This document shows positions 1 to 8,458 of a stretch of 64,000 nt of DNA, piece by piece (the first letter of the stretch is position 1; every line of letters starts with the position of its first letter). The notes beneath the pieces are model-generated. The model ran no database searches, was not told the origin of the DNA, and saw only the letters and a list, made by a program, of their open reading frames with translations. The stretch comes from CAZICM01 sp964537685. Its GTDB lineage: Bacteria > Myxococcota_A > Polyangia > Polyangiales > Polyangiaceae. The DNA lies in NCBI GenBank assembly GCA_964537685.1, contig CAZICM010000026.1, forward strand, positions 1-64,000. Direction: 5' to 3'. Position numbers and translations under genes: made by a program.

Positions 1-63
1 GAGCCCGTGTATGCCTTCGCCGTCGCTTTTGATGGCAAAGATGTAAAAGTCGCAGGCGCTTAG
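1..63 (+). CDS. C-terminal end of an AAA/DUF1703 nuclease-like protein (cut by window edge)
   Basis: The first 20 codons and the TAG stop encode the end of a protein that enters from the left. The 20 residues are identical to the last 20 residues of the AAA-ATPase-like/DUF1703 protein at 46172-47860, while about half of the codons differ only at the third base. This is therefore a separate paralogue under amino-acid constraint, not a recent copy. The family has an N-terminal P-loop domain and a C-terminal PD-(D/E)XK nuclease-like domain; only the extreme C-terminus is visible here. Its stop overlaps the stop of the convergent lipoprotein gene by 4 nt. Confidence 0.85.
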   Translation, partial: EPVYAFAVAFDGKDVKVAGA

Positions 64-611
64 GGCTCACATACCCCGTTCGTACACTTCTGCGAACAAC
101 ACTGCAGCGGTAGAAAACACTGCATCCCAGCCGCCGTACAACCAGGATTTACACACACATTCCCTTTGCATTGCTGGGTACAACAATCGCTGTTCATCGC
201 ACACGCCTGCCCCGTCTGCGTACAGCCCCCGCCAAGGCATATCCCAAAGGCGCAGTTCTGATTGCAGCAATCAGCGCTCGTCATGCATTGCATGTTGTCA
301 GGCGTGCAGGGTTTGCCGCCTCCTGTCCCCATCATCCCTCCCTGCCCCGCTCCTCCCATCCCCACCATACCGCCTTGGCCCGCGCCTCCCGTGTTCTGCG
401 AGGCCCCTCCTCCCCCAGCCGAACCCGATATTCCTCCTCCCCCACCCGTATTTCCACCCGACGATGAGCCACTGCCCACCTGCCCAGATGACGTCGCGCC
501 GCTCCCCGTGTCCAGCCCTGTATTGCCACCCCCACCACATGCAAACAGCGCCGTCCCCAACCCGCCCAATAACCCAGCCACGCCCCAAAATCGCCTTGAA
601 CCCTTCATCAT
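60..611 (-). CDS. Lipoprotein with three knottin-like CC repeats
   Basis: This 183-aa secreted protein starts at the ATG at 611, 4 nt after the kinase stop. The sequence GAGTGAGG, which spans that stop, serves as its ribosome binding site, so the two genes are probably translationally coupled. An N-terminal hydrophobic stretch ends in a lipobox-like LFAC, followed by a Gly/Ser-rich linker of about 75 residues. The C-terminal half has three units with the pattern C-x6-C-x5-CC-x3-C-x4-C, a disulfide-rich fold resembling Dickkopf/knottin modules. The same unit occurs at the C-terminus of the lipoprotein at 39698-41692. An outer-surface lipoprotein is likely; its binding partner is unknown. A longer start at 662 exists but would lack a signal peptide at the very N-terminus. 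Confidence 0.8.
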   Translation of the reverse strand: MMKGSRRFWGVAGLLGGLGTALFACGGGGNTGLDTGSGATSSGQVGSGSSSGGNTGGGGGISGSAGGGGASQNTGGAGQGGMVGMGGAGQGGMMGTGGGKPCTPDNMQCMTSADCCNQNCAFGICLGGGCTQTGQACAMNSDCCTQQCKGNVCVNPGCTAAGMQCFLPLQCCSQKCTNGVCEP

Positions 612-615
612 AACC

Positions 616-3354
616 TCACTCCATACCGCCCGAACACAATGTATCCCCAGGTGGACATCCACCAGAATTCCTCACCCGCTGCATCGTCGTAAGCATATTG
701 CAGCGCACTTTCATCTCTTCGGTCTTGTCCTTCGCGTCGCGAAGCATCTTATTAAACGTCTGTACCTGCCGCCTCGCGTTCATCTCGGCCTGCTCCCGCT
801 GCGCCTTGGCTTTGTCGGCGTCTTCCTTCGCCTTGTTGGCCGCATCCGCCGCATCTATCGCCCGCTTTTCATTCTCCCGCGCCATCTCCGAGGCCCGATT
901 GGCCTCCAGTTTGGCCTCGTCCGCTTTCCGCTGAGCCTCCGATACCGTAAGCCCCCATATCCCAAAGCCAAATGCCACCAGCACCAACACCAATAACCCC
1001 GAAATCGCCGTCTGAATCCGCATCCGCCTCGTCCGCTTCCGCGCCGAAAGCAGCCAATTCCTCACCAATTCCGCATCATCCCCATGCAATCCGCCCTCTA
1101 TCAGCGAAAGCTCCGAAAGCGCCGCCTCCGATGGCCCAGGCAAGCGCGTCGCCGGCCTCCCTAAATCCTGCCATGCCCTCGCTCCCGCCACCAAAGCCGC
1201 CGATATCCTTCGCCGGGCTTGAGCATCCGCAATCCATCCCGATAATCTCTCCCACGATAAAAGCAGCGCCTCATGCACCACCTCCACCGCCCCGCCCTTT
1301 TCCACCCACAAACCCGCCCCAACAAAAGCCGCCACCGCCCGCTCAAAGGCCGCCCCATCCTTGGCCATCGCGTGCAGCGCCGACCATTCAATGCGCCTTC
1401 TCGTCCGCCCATCCCCTGAAATCTCTAAAAAGACCGCCCTCGCCGCCGCCTGCGCCGCAGGGTCTAATGCGGAATATACGCCATCGGCAATATCCGCGAA
1501 TATCTTTTGAACGCCTCCAAGCGCCTTCCAATCGGCCGCATAAAGCACTTCCTCTCCACCTTCAGCGCGCTTTCTGGTTCCCCACCACGCCGAGAGCGCC
1601 AGCGCCACCAAAGGCAGCCTTCCATCGGCTGAACGCAGCTCTTTTTGAACATCCGCGGCCACTTCCGACAAACCTTCTACCTTGACGCCCGACAGCCTGG
1701 CCGGCGCACCTACAATTTCCCTCACCGCCGCCGCCGTCGGAGGCCCCACAAAACGCAGCGAATCCCGAAGCGCATCGCCCAAAGGCTCTATCGCCAACAG
1801 CCCCGATGTAAAATCCTCGCGCAAGGTCCCAATCGCCCTAAGCTTCGCCGCCGGAGGAAGCTCGGCCATCTTGGCCAATATCTCGACAAATCGCCGCCGA
1901 TTGCCTTCCGATGCCTGCGTCACCAACTCTTCCAGTTGATCGAAAACCAGCAGCAGTCCAATACCCTTTTCCTCACAATAGGCCGCGATCGCTCCAACAT
2001 CCATCTTGGCCAGCTCCGGCGCGATGCTCGACAACCCCGCCAAAAGCGCCGCATCCGGGTCTGTCCCCGGCCTAATGGTCAGCGTTTGCCAATCCGGTCC
2101 CGATGCCGCATCCCGCTTGGCCAATGCCTGCGCCAACCCTGCCATCGCCAGCGACGATTTACCCGAGCCGCTAATGCCCTGAAGCACCAGCACCGAATGC
2201 TCGGACAGCTCCCGAAGTAAACGCGCAATATCATCGTCCCGCCCAAAGAGCATGCCCTCCGCTTCTGGACCAAAGGCCGACAACCCCCGGTAAGGCGGAT
2301 CGGGCACACCAAAAGGCCGCTCCCAAGCATCATCAATTAAAGCCCTTAAAGCTCCCGGCCGAATATCCCTGGCATCGGGTTCCAGCGAAAGCAGCCGCTT
2401 GCACAGCGCCGCCATTCCCTTGGGCAAACCCAGCTTGGGATTCTCTAAATCGCGCAGCCTACCCGTGCTGGTGGCCAATCGAATTTCCGCCCAATAAGCC
2501 TGCAAGGCATCGGAACTTTGGGTCTTGGGCGAATCGGCCACATCCTGGGGAGGCTTTCCCGTGGCAAGCTGCACCATACAGGCCGCCAAGGCATAAGCAT
2601 CGGCGGCACAGGTAGCGGGTCTTTGCTCAATCACCTCGGGGGCGATAAAGCCGGGCGTACCGACGACACGGATGGTTTTGGGGGTACGGGAAGTAGCGGA
2701 GGGACCTATGGCGACCGCATCTTCTTGACGGCCATGCTCGGCCAAGAACTCGGCCGTTCCCATCGCATCATCGTGAGCGGGCAGAAGAGGTTTTGATTTA
2801 GCGGAGATCTCGGCGCGGGAACCGGCTTGGCGAGCGATACCAAAGTCCAAGACTTTCAGAGCACCGGAAGAGGTAAGAAAGAGATTGGACGGTTTTAGAT
2901 CGAGATGGATAACCCCTCTGGAATGGATGACATCGAGAGCGGCGGCGACATCGCGCGCCCAAGCGAGGACGCGGCGCCAAGGGATACGGCCAAGTTTCGC
3001 GAGCAGAGCGCCCAAGGTTTCGCCTTCCAAGAGCTCCATAGCGACAAAGGGCGCGCGCAGACCGGATTGAGCATCGAGGGTAACAAAACCCGCGGCGAGA
3101 ATCGTAACGAGCGAAGCATGACTAAACGAAGCGAGCAATTTTGCTTCTTCGCTCCACAGAGCGGGATCGCTTTCTGGCGAAAGGATTTTAAGAGCGACAT
3201 CACGAATAGCCGTACCATTGGGAAGCAGCTCGGAAGCGCGCCAGACTTCGCCAAAGCCGCCGCGTCCAATTGCATGGAGGAGGCGGAAGCGGCCATCGAG
3301 AACGGTTCCAGGGATAAGCTCAATGCGGGCAGCGGAGGAGCCTGGGGAGAGCAC
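616..3354 (-). CDS. Ser/Thr protein kinase fused to a STAND-type NTPase, with TM and coiled coil
   Basis: This 912-aa protein begins with a protein kinase domain (residues about 18-345): glycine loop GRGGFGEVW, catalytic loop HLDLKPSN near residue 150, DFG near 167 and GTPGFIAPEV. The usual HRD arginine is leucine, so it is a non-RD kinase. A P-loop NTPase of the novel-STAND type follows, introduced by PPYRGLSAFGPE and FGRDDD, with Walker A GISGSGKSS near residue 393 and Walker B LLLVFDQLEEL. A single membrane segment lies near 780-800, followed by a charged Ala/Lys/Glu coiled coil and a short Cys-containing tail that should be outside the membrane. The GTG start has no good ribosome binding site and is uncertain. 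It probably senses or transmits signals at the membrane. Confidence 0.9.
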   Translation of the reverse strand: MLSPGSSAARIELIPGTVLDGRFRLLHAIGRGGFGEVWRASELLPNGTAIRDVALKILSPESDPALWSEEAKLLASFSHASLVTILAAGFVTLDAQSGLRAPFVAMELLEGETLGALLAKLGRIPWRRVLAWARDVAAALDVIHSRGVIHLDLKPSNLFLTSSGALKVLDFGIARQAGSRAEISAKSKPLLPAHDDAMGTAEFLAEHGRQEDAVAIGPSATSRTPKTIRVVGTPGFIAPEVIEQRPATCAADAYALAACMVQLATGKPPQDVADSPKTQSSDALQAYWAEIRLATSTGRLRDLENPKLGLPKGMAALCKRLLSLEPDARDIRPGALRALIDDAWERPFGVPDPPYRGLSAFGPEAEGMLFGRDDDIARLLRELSEHSVLVLQGISGSGKSSLAMAGLAQALAKRDAASGPDWQTLTIRPGTDPDAALLAGLSSIAPELAKMDVGAIAAYCEEKGIGLLLVFDQLEELVTQASEGNRRRFVEILAKMAELPPAAKLRAIGTLREDFTSGLLAIEPLGDALRDSLRFVGPPTAAAVREIVGAPARLSGVKVEGLSEVAADVQKELRSADGRLPLVALALSAWWGTRKRAEGGEEVLYAADWKALGGVQKIFADIADGVYSALDPAAQAAARAVFLEISGDGRTRRRIEWSALHAMAKDGAAFERAVAAFVGAGLWVEKGGAVEVVHEALLLSWERLSGWIADAQARRRISAALVAGARAWQDLGRPATRLPGPSEAALSELSLIEGGLHGDDAELVRNWLLSARKRTRRMRIQTAISGLLVLVLVAFGFGIWGLTVSEAQRKADEAKLEANRASEMARENEKRAIDAADAANKAKEDADKAKAQREQAEMNARRQVQTFNKMLRDAKDKTEEMKVRCNMLTTMQRVRNSGGCPPGDTLCSGGME

Positions 3355-3393
3355 GGGGGAAGTAGAGCGGATTTTTCGGGGGATGTCACGATA

Positions 3394-4230
3394 TTAGATG
3401 CCGAGCGGCTTCTTTTTGGGGTCTTTCTTTTTGAAATCGACGTCGCCCGTATCTATGGAAGCCTCCCCGAGGTGCTCTCTGCCCAACTTATCAAATACCT
3501 CCAAGTGGGCCTTGAGGCCGAAGTGCATATTGTCCACATAGAAAAGCCATTTTTTGATCTTATGCTCGTAGATTTTGCGCCCGTCATACACGTAACTTGT
3601 CGACTTAAACAATCGGGCATTCAGCAAACAGGTCTGATCATCCCGCGGGGGATCTTTATCATCGGGCGAGTATTTGGGCCTTAATCCCGGATAAAGCCTG
3701 CGCAGCCACGCTTCAAAGACCGAATCTTCGCACAGGGCGGACAGCTCAATGGCATCGAGTTCTTCCTTGCGCACCCGAATGGATTGAAACGGTTCAAACG
3801 CCGAAGCGCCGAGATTCAGCAAACATCCATGCACGGCTTCCCTCAGCAAAATCCTGGCGCCAAGCTCCGCCACCGAGCTATTGGTTACGCATTCATCGCC
3901 GCCCGTATCCTTGAGCCAAAGCCATAGTTCATTTTCGGAGTGTTTCCGGTTAGGCTCCCAAGGCGCAGGATTGGCTTTATTATAAACCACATCCTTGAAC
4001 TGTTCGGCGATTTCCCTATCCGCCATACGATTTAGAAACTTATGGAGCGGCTCACCGCGAACGGCGTAAGCATTTCCCAGGGAGTCACTTCTCCACATTC
4101 GCCCGCCAAGCTCTTGAATAACCCGCCGGCCTGCATCCACAAGCTTTAGAAAGCGGGGCAGCGCGCGGATAAAAGGCTCAGCCGCAGGGAATTGCCCATG
4201 AAACGATAGCTCGTTAATAAAGAGATCCAT
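3394..4230 (-). CDS. Unknown protein, third gene of DUF262/ATPase cassette
   Basis: This 278-aa protein has no family I can name. It opens with FINELSFHGQF, a type of N-terminus I associate with uncharacterised proteins encoded beside defence ATPases; this is an impression, not a search result. It is soluble, mixed alpha/beta, rich in Trp and charged residues, and ends in a lysine-rich tail (FKKKDPKKKPLGI). The pattern HSENELWLWL near residues 95-105 and the run of aromatic/basic residues around KIYEHKIKKWLFYVDN are the most distinctive parts. It starts 18 nt after the ATPase stop with a GGGGAAAAG ribosome binding site, so it is the last gene of the operon. A role as effector or partner of the ATPase is inference from position only. 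Confidence 0.75.
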   Translation of the reverse strand: MDLFINELSFHGQFPAAEPFIRALPRFLKLVDAGRRVIQELGGRMWRSDSLGNAYAVRGEPLHKFLNRMADREIAEQFKDVVYNKANPAPWEPNRKHSENELWLWLKDTGGDECVTNSSVAELGARILLREAVHGCLLNLGASAFEPFQSIRVRKEELDAIELSALCEDSVFEAWLRRLYPGLRPKYSPDDKDPPRDDQTCLLNARLFKSTSYVYDGRKIYEHKIKKWLFYVDNMHFGLKAHLEVFDKLGREHLGEASIDTGDVDFKKKDPKKKPLGI

Positions 4231-4248
4231 GGCTTTCTTTTCCCCAGG

Positions 4249-5478
4249 CTATTGCCCAAAGAGCTTAAAAAAGTCTTTGGAGCGCTGATCAAAAAAACCA
4301 TCGGGCCAATTTTCAATTTTGCCATCGGCATCGACTTCAATGAGCTGGATAGGATCAACCGCGTCCCGAAGGAAATAGAGCACGCTTAGATCATCGGCGC
4401 CGATTTGCTTTTCCTTAACGGCAAGCCTAAATGCATTCAAGGTATGCTCGCTATGGGATTCCACAAAGACTTGAACGCCCGCAGAGGCCACGGTGGCCAA
4501 AAACTCGCTTAAACGCGATTGAGCCAAGGGATGCAGATGAGCCTCGGGATTTTCGACGATCAGGATTTCACCGGGCTTTGCAATCAAGCCGGCAACGAGA
4601 ATAGGCAGCGCATAGGAATAGCCAAAGCCTACATTGGCGGGACGGTGATAATGGGCGGAGCCGTCGGAGTTCATTTCAAGGGTTAAGATGGTTGAATGAG
4701 GGGCCGTGACTTTTACTTTGCCGCCGTCAAAGATATAGGCAAGCCAGGCATTCACCTGCTCACTGATAAGATATGAATCGCTCTCCTCCCGATAGCGCTT
4801 ATCTTCCGGTGAAAGCGTCCTTGATCCCTGCTGAAGCTGATAGAGAACCTCTGCGATCCACTCGCCGCGGGCGCCGACAACAAATCCTCTGTCGATATCC
4901 GAACGGCGAAAAATTTCCTCCGGTCCCACGCGATCGGCTCCAATATAGTGAATCCGGCTAAGCCTCAGGAGTTGAGACGCGGCGGCGAACTTATCGTCCT
5001 TATCGCCCAAATTGAGCTGAAGAGGCGGGTCCCCTGGCACCCTCTCCCTGGCTTCTTCAAAAAGGACTCCCCGGCCCCGGCGCCGTTCCACTTCAACACA
5101 CTGCATATGCATAAAACGAACGTCATCGCTTTCATACGCCAATGAAAGCCGCAGATTGGAGATCATCTCGTCTCCGCGATCATCGCTTGGATCTGTAAAT
5201 TCAAACCCCAGCGCTATATGGTCTCCCTTGGATCGATAGAGATTTTGCACGTCGCGAAACGTACCCAGGCGCGCATAACGGCCATTCAGGTCGATCTTAT
5301 CCAGCGGCTCCGCAGCCGCGAGTGCCCGCTCAATGCTTTGATGCATGATAAGAAGCGCCTGCAAGACGGTTGATTTTCCCCTGGCGTTAATCCCCGTTAG
5401 CAGCGTAAGACGCTTCGTGGGAACAACGGCGGGCTTGCTAAAACATTTAAAGTTATCCAGACGGATTTCAGTCAGCAC
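4249..5478 (-). CDS. ABC/OLD-like AAA ATPase, DUF3696 type
   Basis: This is a 409-aa ATPase of the RecF/OLD-like class. It opens with the pattern IRLDNFKCF and has Walker A GINARGKST at residues 29-37, Walker B LIVENPEAHLHP near 305-315 and a switch histidine in VESHSEHTLNAFR near 340. The NPE and HLHP details fit the DUF3696 group of predicted ATPases. The GTG start at 5478 overlaps the upstream DUF262 gene by 11 nt and is preceded by GGAGAAGGA, indicating translational coupling. Such ATPases commonly serve as sensor or motor subunits of anti-phage systems next to a nuclease. The partner here would be the DUF262 protein and/or the orphan downstream protein. Confidence 0.88.
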   Translation of the reverse strand: MLTEIRLDNFKCFSKPAVVPTKRLTLLTGINARGKSTVLQALLIMHQSIERALAAAEPLDKIDLNGRYARLGTFRDVQNLYRSKGDHIALGFEFTDPSDDRGDEMISNLRLSLAYESDDVRFMHMQCVEVERRRGRGVLFEEARERVPGDPPLQLNLGDKDDKFAAASQLLRLSRIHYIGADRVGPEEIFRRSDIDRGFVVGARGEWIAEVLYQLQQGSRTLSPEDKRYREESDSYLISEQVNAWLAYIFDGGKVKVTAPHSTILTLEMNSDGSAHYHRPANVGFGYSYALPILVAGLIAKPGEILIVENPEAHLHPLAQSRLSEFLATVASAGVQVFVESHSEHTLNAFRLAVKEKQIGADDLSVLYFLRDAVDPIQLIEVDADGKIENWPDGFFDQRSKDFFKLFGQ

Positions 5479-6622
5479 AATCCTTCTCCAATATCTCCTG
5501 GGCTAGATGAAAACGTTTCTTCACGCTGCTCGTATCGCTGGCCGAAAGCTTAACCGAGTCGAGAAACGAAGGATCGCTTAAGAGTTTTTGATAGGAATCC
5601 GCTATTTGCCTGGAATTCTTCAACAGCCATTCATGACTATGGCGATGAAAAAACCGGTAAACGCTCTCCATAATGGCAATATTCAACCGGCCACGCGAAC
5701 TCGCCTTGCGGAGCCGGAATGCATCCTCCCCCAAGATCTCGCGCGCAGCCCCAAATATCTTCAGAAATCTATTTTCAATGGCTACCAAGTCGGCCTCGGA
5801 GGCCAAATTCAGCCGGCTCAGGGCCGATTCTAAAAACTTGTCCATATCCCCCTTATAAACTTTGTCAATATCCGCGCGGGCAAATGCAATGCATCTCAGC
5901 ACTGCTTCCTGATCTTGCTTCCGATCGGACCTCAGTTTATCTCCAATCCAATCTCTAAATACCGGCTTCGCCGCCAGCCTCCCGAGCAGATTCGAGCCCG
6001 GCCCTTGAAAGACCACATTCCGAATTTCCTGCGGCTCAAGTGGCGTCCCGCGCCGGTTAATCCGTGCAAAAATATCATAGACAACTTTTAAGGGAACGCC
6101 CGGCCTGAGGACATAGCAATTGAGCGTTCGATCTTCGATCCGGGATTGAAGAAACGGCGGCTCCAGCTCGGAGAACTTCTTTCCATTCAGCCAGGTTAAC
6201 CGTTCAAGTCCCGCCAAGGCATATACATCCCTCAAATACTCCTGTATGCTCTGGCAGCGCTGCCGCCCATCAATAACGAGAAGCCTGCCGCTGATATCTT
6301 GACTCAGATACAAAGGCGGCAAGGGATAATTCAGCAATATCGACTCAATGAACTTTGATTTTTGCTCCTGGGTCCAGACATCCCGTTTCGGAAAATCTAA
6401 GCCCGAAATGAGCTGCCCCTTATCGATCTTCCTCATCAGGGATTCGATGGTAAGGTGATCCTCCCGTACATCGATTTCCAGTTTAAGGATATCGCGTTCA
6501 TCCGTTTGGAGAGAGTTGTGCTGTGGTTCCTCCAGCTCGGGCTCATCCTGCTCCTCATTCTCCGGCTCGCCTTTCGCTTCACCGTCTATTCCGTTCATAG
6601 ACTTACCCGCCTCTTCCTTCAC
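5468..6622 (-). CDS. DUF262 (GmrS/ParB-like) protein
   Basis: This 384-aa protein has a DUF262 domain, the ParB/Srx-like fold also found in the N-terminal part of GmrSD type IV restriction enzymes. The diagnostic motif is the DGQQR-type signature, here VIDGRQR near residues 115-121, preceded by LLNYPLPPLYL and followed by RRGTPLEPQEIRN. This fold can hydrolyse NTPs or nick DNA in characterised relatives. No DUF1524/HNH motif is visible in the C-terminal half, so it is not a complete GmrSD. The N-terminal 45 residues are acidic and low complexity. GTG at 6622 follows GAAGGGC; ATG at 6598 is an alternative. It is the first gene of the cassette. Confidence 0.88.
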   Translation of the reverse strand: MKEEAGKSMNGIDGEAKGEPENEEQDEPELEEPQHNSLQTDERDILKLEIDVREDHLTIESLMRKIDKGQLISGLDFPKRDVWTQEQKSKFIESILLNYPLPPLYLSQDISGRLLVIDGRQRCQSIQEYLRDVYALAGLERLTWLNGKKFSELEPPFLQSRIEDRTLNCYVLRPGVPLKVVYDIFARINRRGTPLEPQEIRNVVFQGPGSNLLGRLAAKPVFRDWIGDKLRSDRKQDQEAVLRCIAFARADIDKVYKGDMDKFLESALSRLNLASEADLVAIENRFLKIFGAAREILGEDAFRLRKASSRGRLNIAIMESVYRFFHRHSHEWLLKNSRQIADSYQKLLSDPSFLDSVKLSASDTSSVKKRFHLAQEILEKDCAD

Positions 6623-7178
6623 GCCCTTCTAAACGCCCACTTTTGTGCTGTCAACCCCGAAAACCAGCCTCTTTCCCGCCCTTTATCTCGGATATCTCCC
6701 CTCTCCCGCCCTCACCTTTCACCATTCTTCCCGGTTCACCCCCAAAAAATCGCGCTCCCAAAAACGCTCTACGCGGCGGAAGCCCGGGGCGCGCTCGGAA
6801 CCTCGCCCAGAATACGCGGCGGAAGCCCGGGGCGCGCTCGGAACCTCTCCCAAAAAACCTGCGGGATGCTCGGGCGCGCTGGAGCCCCTCTCCAAATGTG
6901 TGGCGGATCACGAGGTTCCGCGGAACCAAAGCCAACGTTTTGTGCAGGAGCCCCGGTTCCGCAGGGAGCAATGCCCCAAATACCGGGCGGCAGGTGCGGG
7001 AACCCCTGCCGCAACCAGATTCCCGCCAGATGAAAGCGACGACGACGCGCGGAACCGATGTGGCCGCACCAAAAAGAAGGGCGGCTTCCGAGAATCAATT
7101 GATAATGGGGAGAACGTTCGGGCGGGGAACCTTGGAAACAATGCCAAGGGTTGCGTAGAAATGGTGCGGGCGCGCGCG
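6623..7178. repeat. Intergenic region with decaying GC-rich 43-bp tandem repeat
   Basis: There is no convincing gene in these 556 bases. Two copies of a GC-rich unit begin with ACGCGGCGGAAGCCCGGGGC at 6771 and 6814, a 43-bp period, and are identical over the first 34 bases. At least two to four increasingly divergent units follow up to about 7020, including the perfect palindrome GGTTCCGCGGAACC near 6921. All six frames are partly open because of base composition, but no frame has coding character. The region should contain the promoters for the DUF262 cassette (leftward); I could not single one out. Confidence 0.65.
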
Positions 7179-8042
7179 CTACACCCTCCCTGCACGCCTC
7201 CGTCTCATCATGACCATCCCCATCAGCAATATCCCAGCCCCAGCTCCAGCCATACCCCCAGGTTCACCCGCTACCAAACATCCACATCCTCCCTGCTTGG
7301 GCTCGACGGGCGGCGGCGCTTCCGTCGGCGTCGCGTCCGATGAATCTGGCGGCGGCTCCGAACCCGCTTCGCCAGATGAACCCGCTTCACCCGAACCCGC
7401 CGCCGGATCGGTCTTCTCCCCGCCTTCCTTGGCCGATGCGTCGTCTTTCTTCTCTTCGGGCTTCTTCTTCTTTTCTCCCGTGAACACAATCGCCCGCCGA
7501 TCGACTATCGGATTGTCGCCCTGCAGCTTGACCGTCATGATGTTGCCCATCCGGGCGTCGTCTGTCGTGCGCTTGATTTCCAAGCTGTATTCCCCAGCCT
7601 CAAAACCATGATCGCGCCGGATCAAGAAATCAAACTTGGTCGTGGTGAAGACTTTGCCTGTCGCATCCGCAAAACCCACATCCATGCTCTTGATGATGGG
7701 CTGCTGATTCTGAAGCGGGATGCGCGTTATGACGGGCTTGTCCCCCGATTGATCGGTAAGGCTGCGCTCGTAAAGCACTTTCGCCGTGAAAATAAAATTC
7801 ATCGGCACATGCGATAGATGCGGCGTGCCTCCATAATTCATCGTCATGGAGAGCTTCCACTTGCCATCGTTTTCCTGCGGCGATGCGTTGGCCAGCGTAA
7901 CCGTGCCCGCCGCTTGAGCGGTGCCGGGCAAGATGAACGCGAACACTGCAAGCAAGAGCGCCGAAAGGGCGCAGATAAAACTTCCGCGGGGCGCGGACAC
8001 ACGTAGAAGGCGCGCAGCCTTTGTATTCATGGCGATTTGCAT
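7179..8042 (-). CDS. Secreted protein with MYXO-CTERM sorting tail
   Basis: This 287-aa protein has a long N-terminal signal peptide ending in PGTAQA (near residue 44) and an immunoglobulin- or beta-sandwich-like middle region of about 150 residues. A Lys/Glu then Pro/Glu/Ser-rich linker follows (residues about 190-245). The C-terminus is a MYXO-CTERM signal: GGCGC near residue 250, a hydrophobic segment GAGILLMGMVMM and the basic end RRRRAGRV. In this family a rhombosortase-like or myxosortase enzyme processes the tail and the protein is surface-anchored through the cysteine region. The passenger domain is not recognised. The start may be 12 nt downstream (8030). Confidence 0.85.
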   Translation of the reverse strand: MQIAMNTKAARLLRVSAPRGSFICALSALLLAVFAFILPGTAQAAGTVTLANASPQENDGKWKLSMTMNYGGTPHLSHVPMNFIFTAKVLYERSLTDQSGDKPVITRIPLQNQQPIIKSMDVGFADATGKVFTTTKFDFLIRRDHGFEAGEYSLEIKRTTDDARMGNIMTVKLQGDNPIVDRRAIVFTGEKKKKPEEKKDDASAKEGGEKTDPAAGSGEAGSSGEAGSEPPPDSSDATPTEAPPPVEPKQGGCGCLVAGEPGGMAGAGAGILLMGMVMMRRRRAGRV

Positions 8043-8194
8043 GCCTGCACGCTATCAAAAGCCGCCGGAAAATCGTAGGCGGCTATCCGCATTTTTTGAC
8101 AGCGGGCGGCGAGTCGACGATGCTAACGCCCGAGTGGCGCTCTCCTTTCGAAAACAAATCGAAAGAAGCGTCTGTCCGCCTGGAGGAATACCGC

Positions 8195-8458
8195 ATGCCC
8201 CTCATTGAAACGGAAGAGGCTGCACGCCGCCTTGCCCGCGCTATCGCAAGCGATCTGTCGCTCTACAATGAAGAGAAGATCGTGCAAGGAATTCAAAACG
8301 ACGATTTGTTTACGATTTTGTCCGAGGAAATTGAAGAAGGGCGCGCGCTGTACAAGAGCCGTGTGTCGCCGGAGCTGTATCAGAAGAATTTTTATGATCG
8401 GGCTCTGGTGGACATTTTGATTAAGTCCAAGGGGCACATTAAGTCGAAGATTTGGTAG
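8195..8458 (+). CDS. Small conserved-looking protein of unknown function
   Basis: This 87-aa acidic helical protein starts MPLIETEEAARRLARA. The ATG at 8195 is chosen because GGAGGA lies 7 nt upstream; in-frame starts at 8120 or 8021 lack a comparable site. The sequence is consistent with a compact cytoplasmic protein (EEKIVQGIQNDDLFTILSEEIEEG). Its 3' end overlaps the convergent rluD-like gene by 20 nt. I do not recognise a family. Confidence 0.7.
   Translation: MPLIETEEAARRLARAIASDLSLYNEEKIVQGIQNDDLFTILSEEIEEGRALYKSRVSPELYQKNFYDRALVDILIKSKGHIKSKIW

Noticed and set aside
972..1685. 237-codon Pro/Ala-rich plus-strand frame
   Set aside because: It is antisense to the kinase-STAND gene and reflects GC-rich codon composition.
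6771..7020. CRISPR or TAL-like repeat protein in the 43-bp repeat
   Set aside because: Period not a multiple of three, so no repeat protein; no spacer pattern.
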